Source of the DNA: an uncultured Microbacterium sp.
Lineage (GTDB): Bacteria > Actinomycetota > Actinomycetes > Actinomycetales > Microbacteriaceae
Assembly (NCBI RefSeq): GCF_937927635.1
Contig: NZ_CALBRW010000012.1
Span: 48,663-112,662, forward strand
Length of the DNA: 64,000 nt
Reading direction: 5' to 3'
How positions within the stretch are numbered: position 1 is the stretch's first letter; each line of letters begins with the position of its first letter. The translations under genes and the position numbers were made by a program. Below are positions 7,944 through 15,914 of this stretch, piece by piece. The notes beneath the pieces were generated by a model that ran no database searches, was not told the origin of the DNA, and saw only the letters and a program-made list of their open reading frames with translations.

Positions 7944-9008
7944 GTGAAGCTGAAAGACACTCTCGCAGTGGCCTGCACCGGGCCGGGCTCAACAATCCTT
8001 CATGCTCTGGAAGTGATCGATCGCAGTGCTACAGGCATCTGCTGCATCGTCGACGATGAGGCGAGACTCGTCGCTGTGCTGACGGACGGTGATGTTCGCC
8101 GCGCGCTCCTTGCCGGAGGCGAGCTCTCGGACATTGCGCTGCCGGTCGCGCAGCGTCACCCCCGGACCGTTCCGTCGGGTACCTCCAGAGCCGGCGTGCT
8201 TGACCTCATGAAATCGCTTCGAGTGAGTGCAGTTCCCGAGGTCGACGCGGAGGGTCGGCTCGTCGCACTGCACACCCTGTCGGACATCGTAGGGGGGCAC
8301 TCGCTGCCGAACTACGCGGTCATCATGGCCGGAGGGAAGGGCACGCGCCTCGGGGACCTGACGCGCAACACGCCGAAGCCGCTGATGACGGTCGCCGGGC
8401 GCCCGATCATCGAGTGGGTGATCCTCGGGCTCGTGGGCGACGGCGTCACCCGCATCTTCGTCAGCGTCAACCACATGGCAGACCAGATCATGGACCGCTT
8501 GGGCGACGGCAGTGCTCTGGGCTGTGAGATCCAGTATCTGCACGAGGATGTCGGTCATCCGCTGGGCACCGCGGGGTCGCTGACGCTTCTGCCGAACGAC
8601 CTCGTCACGGATGCCTCCGAGCCGATCATCGTGCTCAACAGCGACATCATGGTCGACTTCGATGCTCGATCTCTGCTGCGCTCGCACGAGACTTCGGGAG
8701 CTGTGATGACGATGGGCACGAAGCTGTACCAGCACACGGTTCCGTTCGGTGTCGTCGAAGTCGCGACGGATCGCCGTGTGCAGGGCATCGCAGAGAAGCC
8801 GGAGCTGGCTGTGGAAGTGAACGCGGCTGTCTACTGCATCGATGCCGCGCTCGTGCGCAAGCTGCCGGAAGGGGAGCCGAGCACGATGCCGGAGCTCGCG
8901 CAGATATGTCTGGACGAGGGGCAGGGCGTCTTCGCCTGGCCGATCGCATCGGAATGGATCGACGTAGGAACGCCCGCTGACCTGGCGCGGGCGAAGGGAG
9001 AGGCATGA
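7944..9008 (+). CDS. ptmE: CBS-domain nucleotidyltransferase, PtmE-like (GDP-glucosamine synthesis)
   Basis: 354 residues. Two CBS motifs occupy roughly residues 1-118. A sugar-nucleotidyltransferase domain begins with AVIMAGGKGTRLGDLT (GGKGTR at 130-135) and TPKPL. This CBS plus NTP-transferase order is that of Campylobacter PtmE, which makes a GDP-linked glucosamine and so commits GlcN to legionaminic acid. The product ends in a GTPADLARAK segment that is common in this family. It starts at a GTG 2 nt after the legG stop, and its own stop overlaps legB as ATGA. The nucleotide used cannot be read from the sequence. Confidence 0.8.
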   Translation: MKLKDTLAVACTGPGSTILHALEVIDRSATGICCIVDDEARLVAVLTDGDVRRALLAGGELSDIALPVAQRHPRTVPSGTSRAGVLDLMKSLRVSAVPEVDAEGRLVALHTLSDIVGGHSLPNYAVIMAGGKGTRLGDLTRNTPKPLMTVAGRPIIEWVILGLVGDGVTRIFVSVNHMADQIMDRLGDGSALGCEIQYLHEDVGHPLGTAGSLTLLPNDLVTDASEPIIVLNSDIMVDFDARSLLRSHETSGAVMTMGTKLYQHTVPFGVVEVATDRRVQGIAEKPELAVEVNAAVYCIDAALVRKLPEGEPSTMPELAQICLDEGQGVFAWPIASEWIDVGTPADLARAKGEA

Positions 9009-10030
9009 CCACGGAAAACCTGACATCTGCGCTTGCGGGAAAGAAAGTCTTCGTCACCGGGGCAGACGGTTTCATCGGCTCCCATGTCGTCGAGACCCTC
9101 ATCGGCTACGGCGCCGACGTGAAGGCGCTCTGCCTGTACAACTCGTTCGGCTCATACGGATGGCTCGACGAGTCAACCGTCTTCGCTGAAGCTGTACGGG
9201 ATGACCAAGCACGTCCAGTGCTGGGAGATGTGCGCGATGCCGAGCACATGGCGGCAGAAGCGCAGGGGACCGACGTCATTCTGCATCTAGGCGCTCTGAT
9301 CGCGATTCCTTATTCTTATTCGGCACCGCGCTCGTATGTGGAGACGAACATCGTCGGCACCGTAAACATGCTGGAAGCTGCGCGCAAGGCTGGAGTCGAG
9401 CGCTTTGTCAACACGTCGACCTCTGAGGTGTACGGTACGCCTGACAGTGTCCCGATCCGTGAGGATCACACGCTGAAGGGGCAGTCGCCCTACTCCGCTT
9501 CGAAGATCGCGGCGGACAAGATGTGCGAGTCATACGCGCTTTCCTTCGAGACCCCGGTCACCGTGCTTCGGCCCTTCAACACATACGGCCCGCGGCAGTC
9601 CGCGCGCGCAGTGATCACGACCGTGATGTCGCAGATGCTCGCCGGTGCGGATGTGGTCAAGCTCGGCGCGCTGAGTCCTCAGCGCGATTTCACCTTCGCC
9701 ACGGATACGGCCGAGGGCTTCGCCCGTGCAGCAGTCGCGAGGCTGGATCCGGGAACGGTGGTCCAGCTCGGCACAGGGCGCACGGTCTCCATCGGCGACC
9801 TCGTGGAGATGTGCAAGGTCGTCACGGGATCGACAGCGGAGATCGTCACGGATGAACAGCGCATCCGCCCTGCCGGCTCCGAAGTCCAAGTCCTCCTGTC
9901 TGATCCGGCGAAGGCGAAGAGCCTGCTGGGCTGGGAACCTGCAGTAGGACTCGAGGAGGGTCTGCGCCGGACTGCCGAATGGCTCGACGGCCGCTATGAC
10001 GCCGAGAAGGCGGGAAGGTATCAGAAGTGA
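9005..10030 (+). CDS. legB: NAD-dependent nucleotide-sugar 4,6-dehydratase (LegB)
   Basis: 341-residue extended SDR. It has the nucleotide-binding VTGADGFIGSH motif near residues 17-27, the substrate-loop STSEVYG, and catalytic YSASK with SPYSASKIAADKM. It would convert the GDP- (or UDP-) activated GlcNAc into the 4-keto-6-deoxy sugar in the cytoplasm. The retention of STSEVYG and the adjoining aminotransferase fit the LegB group of the legionaminic route. It overlaps the genes on both sides by 4 bp, which indicates translational coupling. Confidence 0.87.
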   Translation: MTTENLTSALAGKKVFVTGADGFIGSHVVETLIGYGADVKALCLYNSFGSYGWLDESTVFAEAVRDDQARPVLGDVRDAEHMAAEAQGTDVILHLGALIAIPYSYSAPRSYVETNIVGTVNMLEAARKAGVERFVNTSTSEVYGTPDSVPIREDHTLKGQSPYSASKIAADKMCESYALSFETPVTVLRPFNTYGPRQSARAVITTVMSQMLAGADVVKLGALSPQRDFTFATDTAEGFARAAVARLDPGTVVQLGTGRTVSIGDLVEMCKVVTGSTAEIVTDEQRIRPAGSEVQVLLSDPAKAKSLLGWEPAVGLEEGLRRTAEWLDGRYDAEKAGRYQK

Positions 10031-11172
10031 GCGAGCCCACATTCATCGCCCTCGCGGAGCCGAATCTCTCGGAGGTGGAGACGCAGCACGTGGATGAAGC
10101 ACTTGCTTCGGGCTTCGTTTCCTCGGTCGGTGCCGCGGTGACTGCGTTCGAGGCCAGTTTCGCCGAGATCGTCGGTTCGAAGTACGCGGTCGCCTGTTCG
10201 AGCGGAACCGCGGCACTGCATGTGGCGCTTCAGATCGTCGGTGTCGCACCGGGCGATGATGTGCTGTGTGCCGACTTCACCTTCGCCGGCTCCGGCAACC
10301 CGATTGCGTACCTGCACGCTCGACCCGTGTTCGTCGATTCTGAGCTCACCACGTGGAATATCGACGCGAGTCTGGTCGTCGCGGAGCTGGAGCGCCGGGA
10401 AGCCGCAGGTGAGAAGCAGCCTGCGGCTGTGGAGATCGTTCACGTTCTCGGCCAACCGGCAGATGCTGCTCCAATTCTCGAAGCGTGCGCGAAGTACGGC
10501 GTACCGGTTGTGGAAGACGCAGCAGAGAGCCTCGGCGCGCGGTGGTCCGAGGGTCCCCTCGCTGGCAGGCACACAGGCACGGTCGGCGCCGTCGGCGCGT
10601 TCTCGTTCAACGGGAACAAGATCGCGACGACCGGCGGTGGCGGAATGATCGTGACGGATGATGAAGCGCTCGCGAAGCGTGCTCGCCATCTCACGACACA
10701 GGCCAAGGTCCCGGACGTGGGGTACCTGCATGATGAGGTCGGCTACAACTATCGCCTCACGAACCTCTCAGCAGCGCTCGGCAACGCTCAGCTTTCGAGA
10801 CTTGATGACTTCGTCGCTGCGAAGCACCGGCACGCGGCTGCATACGACGCTGCCTTCGCGGCGCTGCCCGTGGTGCTTCCGCCGCGGGTCGAAGGCATGG
10901 ACTCCACCTACTGGCTGTATTCGATCCTGACAGCAGACGCCGCCGAGCGTGACGCGCTGCTGGCGTTCATGGCCGGCCGCTCCATCGGCGCGCGGTCCCT
11001 GTGGCGTCCGCTGCACATGCAGCCGGCATATCCGAATGCGGTGCGGATCGGTGGAGACAATGGCCGCCAACTGTTCGAACGCGGTGTGTCTCTTCCCAGC
11101 TCCACTCATCTGACGCAGGAGGACCAGCAGCGCGTGATCGATGCTGTCCAGGAGTTCTACGCATCGCGGTAG
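10027..11172 (+). CDS. legC: PLP-dependent nucleotide-sugar aminotransferase (LegC)
   Basis: 381-residue DegT/DnrJ/EryC1 aminotransferase. SSGTAALHVAL binds the cofactor phosphate near residues 58-68, EDAAESLGA contains the pyridine-binding Asp near 164, and the Schiff-base lysine is K198 in FNGNKIATTGGGG. It would transfer an amino group to C4 of the LegB product. A GTG start overlaps the legB stop. It is the last gene of the legH-legI-legG-ptmE-legB-legC operon and converges on the acyltransferase gene, with a hairpin between them. Confidence 0.87.
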   Translation: MSEPTFIALAEPNLSEVETQHVDEALASGFVSSVGAAVTAFEASFAEIVGSKYAVACSSGTAALHVALQIVGVAPGDDVLCADFTFAGSGNPIAYLHARPVFVDSELTTWNIDASLVVAELERREAAGEKQPAAVEIVHVLGQPADAAPILEACAKYGVPVVEDAAESLGARWSEGPLAGRHTGTVGAVGAFSFNGNKIATTGGGGMIVTDDEALAKRARHLTTQAKVPDVGYLHDEVGYNYRLTNLSAALGNAQLSRLDDFVAAKHRHAAAYDAAFAALPVVLPPRVEGMDSTYWLYSILTADAAERDALLAFMAGRSIGARSLWRPLHMQPAYPNAVRIGGDNGRQLFERGVSLPSSTHLTQEDQQRVIDAVQEFYASR

Positions 11173-11186
11173 GCGGCCTACGAATG

Positions 11187-11223
11187 GCGGGTGTCTGGCT
11201 CACGAAAGGGCCGATACACCCGC
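11187..11223. terminator. Convergent hairpin between legC and the acyltransferase
   Basis: GCGGGTGT at 11187-11194 pairs with ACACCCGC at 11216-11223. The 21-nt loop can form a weaker inner GGC/GCC pair. No T tract follows. It lies between two convergent stops. Confidence 0.45.
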
Positions 11224-11230
11224 TGTGGTC

Positions 11231-13354
11231 TCAGCGTGAGGCTTGTTCGCTCAGTGCCGCTGCTAGGAACCCGTCCCCGATCGAGCGGGTGAAGTAGCCG
11301 CTTAGGTGGTTGGAGTCGGCATATGCGGGGATGCCACCGACGATGAGGTGACAACGGTCGCCGCACACGAGGCTGTTCTCATCGACGAGTGTGATCGCCG
11401 GGTCGTCGGCCATGGCTACACTGCGGCCAAGGGTCGAATCGGCCGCGATGGGTCTTGCTTGCGTGCAACTCGGCGAAGACTCGTCGATGGTCAAACACCG
11501 ATCCAGTGAAGCCTGGAACTCTGGGACGTCGGCGAGGACGATCACGCGCTTTCCTGCCGCAGCCCACTTGCGCCATACTTGCGCGTATCCGTCAGGGGAC
11601 GCATGGGTGCCCGACGCGGTGAGGTACAGCGACTCGCGCGCTGCGACCACCACTGTATCGATGTCGGGGTCGGCTGCGACGGTGGCAATCATGGCAAGGC
11701 GCCATTCAGCGCAGCCTTGAATATCAGGCTGTTCGTGCCCCAACACACCGATGTCGGCGGTGGGCGGGCAACCCGGCCGCACGAACGTCGTCGTGCGTGC
11801 GCCGGGAATCTGTCTGATGGCAGGAAGCCACATCATCGCGTGGGAATCTCCGACAACCGCGATCTGATGGGTGGCGTCTTTGGCCGAGGCTCCAAAGACG
11901 CACGTACTTATGGGTGGCGTCTTACCGGGGAGATTCGAGCATACGGCGTCCGGAATGAATGTCGCAGCTCGGAATGCTGAATCGACGAGGGCATAGTCAG
12001 GATTTTCCAGGGTGTGGGACCCTGGGCATGGCTGTGTCAGCGGGGACGCCTGGGCGCCAAAACAGGCGGACGGCTCCGACGAGAGCCGCATCAATGCAGC
12101 GCTCGCACTGGCAGTGCGTTCTTGGATACCAGTCACACCGACGAGACTCGAGGCCACGATGACTGCCATGGCTGCAGCGATGGTGCCGAGAACGATCCGA
12201 GGATGGGCTTTCGGAAGTGCCCCTGCGCGAACCGGATCTTCGACAAAGCGTTTCGAGAGGTAAGACACGACAACAGTGATCGCAACCAGAACGACCTTCA
12301 GAGCGGCGGTGAGGTGGATACCCGCGTACGAGGCTCCGATGATCAGTGGGTAGTGCCAGAGATAGGCGGAGTAGCTGACGTCGCCCATGAACTGGATGGG
12401 CCGCCATCGTGTGATGACGTTGGGCGAGACGCGCGTCGTGGGCTCCCCGATCCCAATCAGCGCCATGGTTGCGGCGACGGGGATGACAGCGGCGGCACCG
12501 GGAACTCCGGAACCGGAGTTGAGCACAAACGTGGACGCGATCAGTATGGCCCAGCACGCCCAGGTCACCGCGACCAGGCGTTGCCGCCATTGTTCGGTTG
12601 CTGTGGGCAGCAAGGAGAGCAACCCACCTGCCGCGAATTCCCAGACTCTCCCCGGGGTCTGGAAATACGCGGCGGCGGCCATGTGCGATGTTGACCAGGT
12701 TGCGTAAGTGAACGAGAGAACCAGAAGGGTGCCGAAGAGCAGCCCGAGCGCGAGTCTGCGCCGTCTCGCAGAGCTGCGGCGCGTCGCGAGTATGACGCAG
12801 AGGGCGAGAATCGGCCAGATGATGTAGAACTGCTCCTCGACGGACAGAGACCAGAAGTGGGTCACGAGGGTGTGCCCTGCCTCCTGAGCGAAGTAGTCGA
12901 GTGAGTTCGCAGCTAGGACCCAGTTCACGACGTAGACGGCTGCCGCGCCGATCTGGGTGTAGTTGTCGCTCCGACTCGTGATCGGTACGACGATCGCGGT
13001 GAAGATGCCGCACACCAGCAGGACGAGAAGGGAAGCAGGAAGGAGGCGGCGGATACGGCGAACCCAGAACCTTCCCAGCGCGATCTTGTTGTCGCGTTCG
13101 CCCTCTCTGAGCAGGTGAGCGGTGATCAGATAGCCGCTGATGACGAAGAAGACGTCAACGCCGATGTATCCACCAGTCAGCTTGTCGGGCCAGAGGTGGT
13201 TGAGGATGACGGCGATGACGGCGAGAGCGCGGAGCGCCTGCACATCTCCGCGGAATCCTCGCGTCACGGATTGCGACGACGATGATAACCCTCTGCGTAC
13301 GGCCCTGAGCCTCGTCCCTTGGGTGGCGGCACGGGTACCAGCGGAGCCAATCAC
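11231..13354 (-). CDS. OafA-type membrane acyltransferase with C-terminal SGNH domain
   Basis: 707 residues. Residues from about 30 to 390 form an acyltransferase-3 domain with around ten membrane segments. They include DVQALRALAVIAVILNHLW, with the catalytic-type His, and GVDVFFVISGYLIT. The C-terminal part is an SGNH domain with VVGDSHAMMW (block I) and a distal DSNHLS (block V Asp/His). Proteins of this layout O-acetylate surface polysaccharides, moving acyl groups across the membrane. The GTG at 13354 overlaps the stop of the DUF4422 gene as GTGA, so I use it rather than the longer open frame, which would read through that gene. Confidence 0.85.
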   Translation of the reverse strand: MIGSAGTRAATQGTRLRAVRRGLSSSSQSVTRGFRGDVQALRALAVIAVILNHLWPDKLTGGYIGVDVFFVISGYLITAHLLREGERDNKIALGRFWVRRIRRLLPASLLVLLVCGIFTAIVVPITSRSDNYTQIGAAAVYVVNWVLAANSLDYFAQEAGHTLVTHFWSLSVEEQFYIIWPILALCVILATRRSSARRRRLALGLLFGTLLVLSFTYATWSTSHMAAAAYFQTPGRVWEFAAGGLLSLLPTATEQWRQRLVAVTWACWAILIASTFVLNSGSGVPGAAAVIPVAATMALIGIGEPTTRVSPNVITRWRPIQFMGDVSYSAYLWHYPLIIGASYAGIHLTAALKVVLVAITVVVSYLSKRFVEDPVRAGALPKAHPRIVLGTIAAAMAVIVASSLVGVTGIQERTASASAALMRLSSEPSACFGAQASPLTQPCPGSHTLENPDYALVDSAFRAATFIPDAVCSNLPGKTPPISTCVFGASAKDATHQIAVVGDSHAMMWLPAIRQIPGARTTTFVRPGCPPTADIGVLGHEQPDIQGCAEWRLAMIATVAADPDIDTVVVAARESLYLTASGTHASPDGYAQVWRKWAAAGKRVIVLADVPEFQASLDRCLTIDESSPSCTQARPIAADSTLGRSVAMADDPAITLVDENSLVCGDRCHLIVGGIPAYADSNHLSGYFTRSIGDGFLAAALSEQASR

Positions 13355-14121
13355 TGCGTGGGCCCGCCCCGCAGCTTGCGCTTCAGGAAGCCCACGGCCT
13401 TCTTCAGTTTCGGTTCGCCTTCGGTGTTCACGATCTTTCGGTATGTGACAGACAGCTGGTCGGCCTGGCTGCGCGCCCAGACGTTCAGCAGGCGCTCGCC
13501 GAGGTATCCGAATGTGCGCTGCTGATAGACAGTGCGCGAGTCGTTGTCGATCTGGGAGCTGACGTCGTTCAGGATCGGGAAGACCCACGATGCATAGGCG
13601 TCGACGACGTCGCGCCGACCGAGGAACATGTTGTAGAGCGAGAGCGACGTGCCTGCGAAGACGCCGTCGTACGCGTCGAGCATCTCGGGGGAGTGGTCGC
13701 CGACCACCCGGCGGAGCACCTCGAGGTCAGAGCCGTGGTGACCGTTGCGGTAGTGGTTCTCGACGGTCTCGATCAGATAGTTGCGGGGATGCCCGAGCAC
13801 GAGGTCATGGGAAGCGAGAAGTTCAGCGGCCTCGTCGCCACCGAGAATCTTCGAGCCTCGAGGCCCATGGGCATGTCCGGCGAAGTATCTGCGATAGTGG
13901 CTCAGCCCGAGGTCGGCGTCGGGCACGTTCTTCCACGCCCAGTACAGGGCCGTCAACTCGCAGAACGACGGATTCAGCATCGAGATGTTCTCGCCGCTGT
14001 CATCGGGCTGATACCCGAGGTCCTGATCGCTGCGTGCGTGCCCGACGTGTACAGGCAGGTAGAGCGCATCCGCGGGCATCGGGGCGAGCTTGTGCGTCGC
14101 GACGAGCATCAACGCTGACAT
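13351..14121 (-). CDS. DUF4422 glycosyltransferase-like protein
   Basis: 256 residues. The N-terminal VATHKLAPMPADALYLPVHVG, the LNPSFCELTALYWAWKN block and LSHYRRYF are the hallmarks of the DUF4422 family, found in capsule and exopolysaccharide clusters and thought to be glycosyltransferases. No membrane segment is visible. It is the first gene of a two-gene minus-strand operon with the acyltransferase. GGAG lies about 9 nt upstream of the ATG at 14121. The sugar and linkage are unknown. Confidence 0.8.
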   Translation of the reverse strand: MSALMLVATHKLAPMPADALYLPVHVGHARSDQDLGYQPDDSGENISMLNPSFCELTALYWAWKNVPDADLGLSHYRRYFAGHAHGPRGSKILGGDEAAELLASHDLVLGHPRNYLIETVENHYRNGHHGSDLEVLRRVVGDHSPEMLDAYDGVFAGTSLSLYNMFLGRRDVVDAYASWVFPILNDVSSQIDNDSRTVYQQRTFGYLGERLLNVWARSQADQLSVTYRKIVNTEGEPKLKKAVGFLKRKLRGGPTQ

Positions 14122-14214
14122 TTGCGTGACTCCAGGCTGTGTGATGTTCGCCGCATGCAGCGGCTCTTTACTCCCTCGATTCTAGGGCGTGGTGCGCTCC
14201 GGCGGAGCGTGCGC

Positions 14215-14244
14215 CTGAGAGGTTGCTGGAGGCCCAGGTACACT
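14215..14244 (+). promoter_or_regulatory. Candidate promoter of the sugar transferase gene
   Basis: CTGAGA at 14215-14220 and TACACT at 14239-14244 are separated by 18 nt. This would leave a leader of about 100 nt before the ATG at 14352. It is a sigma-70-like match by eye only. Confidence 0.3.
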
Positions 14245-14351
14245 ACAGGAGTTGTTTCGTGCGCGGCCGCGCGAGTATGAGGGTTGGGCGGCGCTGAGCA
14301 CACGAATATGGGGAATGTGGAATGGGCGGATGGAACCGCCGAGGGAGCAGG

Positions 14352-15785
14352 ATGCAGACGACACGTCGATGGCCGAGACGGTACGCGGCGAGACTTCGTC
14401 TCACAGACGGGCTAGTGCTGGTCGCCCTGCTGTGGATCTATGTTGTGGTCTCGCGGGGCATGGGTGCCGAACTCGACGTGGTCGCCTGGCCGGGTGGACC
14501 CCTCGTTCCTTACTGGGCTGCACTCGTCATCACGTGGCTTGTCTGGATGATCGCGCTGGACGCGGCTGACAGCCGAGATGAGCACGTCGTCGGCCAGGGC
14601 ATCACCGAATATGATCGCGTGTTCCGCGCCACTCTGTCATCCTTCGCCCTGCTGATCGTCTTCGCATTCTTCTTCCGCGTGGATCTCGCCCGCACGATCC
14701 TGCTGGTCGTGTTTCCTGTTGGCCTGGTGCTGCTTGTGGTCTCCCGCTGGCTGTGGCGGCAGTGGCTGCGCAAGCAGCAGCGCGCCGACAGATTCGTGCA
14801 CCGTGCCTTGGTCATCGGTGAGCTGCGCAAGTCGGCGCACGTGATCAGAACGCTCAACGGCACCGATGACACCGGCGTGAAGATCCTCGGCCTGCTCACG
14901 GAGCAGTCCCAGGGAGCCATGGTCGAGGGCGTACCGGTGCTCGGCAAGTTCCGAGACCTGGAACGGGTCGTGGAGCAGCTTCAGGTCGACTTCGTCGTGC
15001 TCTCGGGCGCCGACGACATCTCGCCGAAGGTGATGCGTCGCATCGGCTGGAACATGGCCAGCCAGGACGTCGACTGGATCGTGGCGCCCTCGCTGACCGA
15101 CGTGGCCGGCCCCCGCATCCACTCCCGTCCGATGGCGGGACTCCCACTGGTGCATGTCGACTACCCTCGGCTTGATGGTGCGCGACGCTTCCTGAAGCGC
15201 AGCTTCGACATCATCGGCTCGGGCCTGCTCATCCTTCTGCTCTCACCGGTGCTGATCGGCACGGCGATCGCCGTCAAGGCGTCCAGCCCCGGGCCCGTCT
15301 TCTACAAGCAGGTGAGAGTCGGCCGCAACAGCACCCACTTCGGCATGCTCAAGTTCCGCTCGATGGTGACGGACGCCGATGCCCAACTCGCCGCGCTGCT
15401 CGAGGAGCAGGGGCGCAGCGATCAGCCCCTGTTCAAGGTCGACAACGACCCCCGCATCACGCGGGTGGGACGCTTCATCCGCAAGTACTCCCTGGATGAG
15501 CTGCCACAGCTGTTCAACGTACTGCTCGGGCAGATGAGCCTGGTCGGGCCGCGTCCGCAGCGCGACGCCGAGGTCGCCCTGTACGACGACGCCGCGTACC
15601 GCCGGCTGATGGTGAAACCCGGAATGAGCGGCCTCTGGCAGGTGAGCGGACGCTCCACGCTGTCGTGGGAGGACACCATCCGCCTCGACCTGTACTACGT
15701 GGAGAACTGGTCGTTCATGCAGGACATCGTGATCCTGTTCCGCACCATCAAGGCCGTCGCCGCACCCGGCGCCAGCGCGCACTGA
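14352..15785 (+). CDS. Polyprenyl-phosphate sugar-1-phosphate transferase (initiating glycosyltransferase)
   Basis: About 477 residues. Four hydrophobic segments lie in the N-terminal third, followed by a CoA-binding-like domain and a fifth hydrophobic segment in SFDIIGSGLLILLLSPVLIG. The C-terminal catalytic bacterial sugar transferase domain has KFRSM, YSLDELPQL, SLVGPRP and KPGMSGLWQVSGRS. It would attach the first sugar phosphate to undecaprenyl phosphate, starting repeat-unit assembly. The ATG at 14352 follows GAGGGAG at good spacing; an ATG at 14322 in frame is possible. The nearby polymerase and legionaminic genes suggest a lipid-linked assembly route. Confidence 0.93.
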   Translation: MQTTRRWPRRYAARLRLTDGLVLVALLWIYVVVSRGMGAELDVVAWPGGPLVPYWAALVITWLVWMIALDAADSRDEHVVGQGITEYDRVFRATLSSFALLIVFAFFFRVDLARTILLVVFPVGLVLLVVSRWLWRQWLRKQQRADRFVHRALVIGELRKSAHVIRTLNGTDDTGVKILGLLTEQSQGAMVEGVPVLGKFRDLERVVEQLQVDFVVLSGADDISPKVMRRIGWNMASQDVDWIVAPSLTDVAGPRIHSRPMAGLPLVHVDYPRLDGARRFLKRSFDIIGSGLLILLLSPVLIGTAIAVKASSPGPVFYKQVRVGRNSTHFGMLKFRSMVTDADAQLAALLEEQGRSDQPLFKVDNDPRITRVGRFIRKYSLDELPQLFNVLLGQMSLVGPRPQRDAEVALYDDAAYRRLMVKPGMSGLWQVSGRSTLSWEDTIRLDLYYVENWSFMQDIVILFRTIKAVAAPGASAH

Positions 15786-15810
15786 CAGGCAGTCATTCAG
15801 CGGGGATCGG

Positions 15811-15842
15811 TAGGATCCCGGTGATTCCAAGGAGCACTCATC
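15811..15842 (+). promoter_or_regulatory. -10 box, strong ribosome site and ATC codon before the DUF4012 gene
   Basis: TAGGAT at 15811-15816 is a plausible -10. A perfect AAGGAG at 15829-15834 is followed after 5 nt by ATC at 15840-15842, in frame with the downstream gene. The in-frame stop is at 15822, and no ATG, GTG or TTG lies between it and 15915. Confidence 0.5.
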
Positions 15843-15914
15843 AGCGATTCGACACCCCCGCTCACGCGCAGTGAGGCACGCCGCGCGCGCGAGGCCGCCG
15901 CGGCGGCAGCAGAG

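Noticed and set aside
13355..13588. N-terminal extension of the acyltransferase
   Set aside because: It reads through the DUF4422 gene in another frame. The GTGA overlap at 13354 gives a better start.
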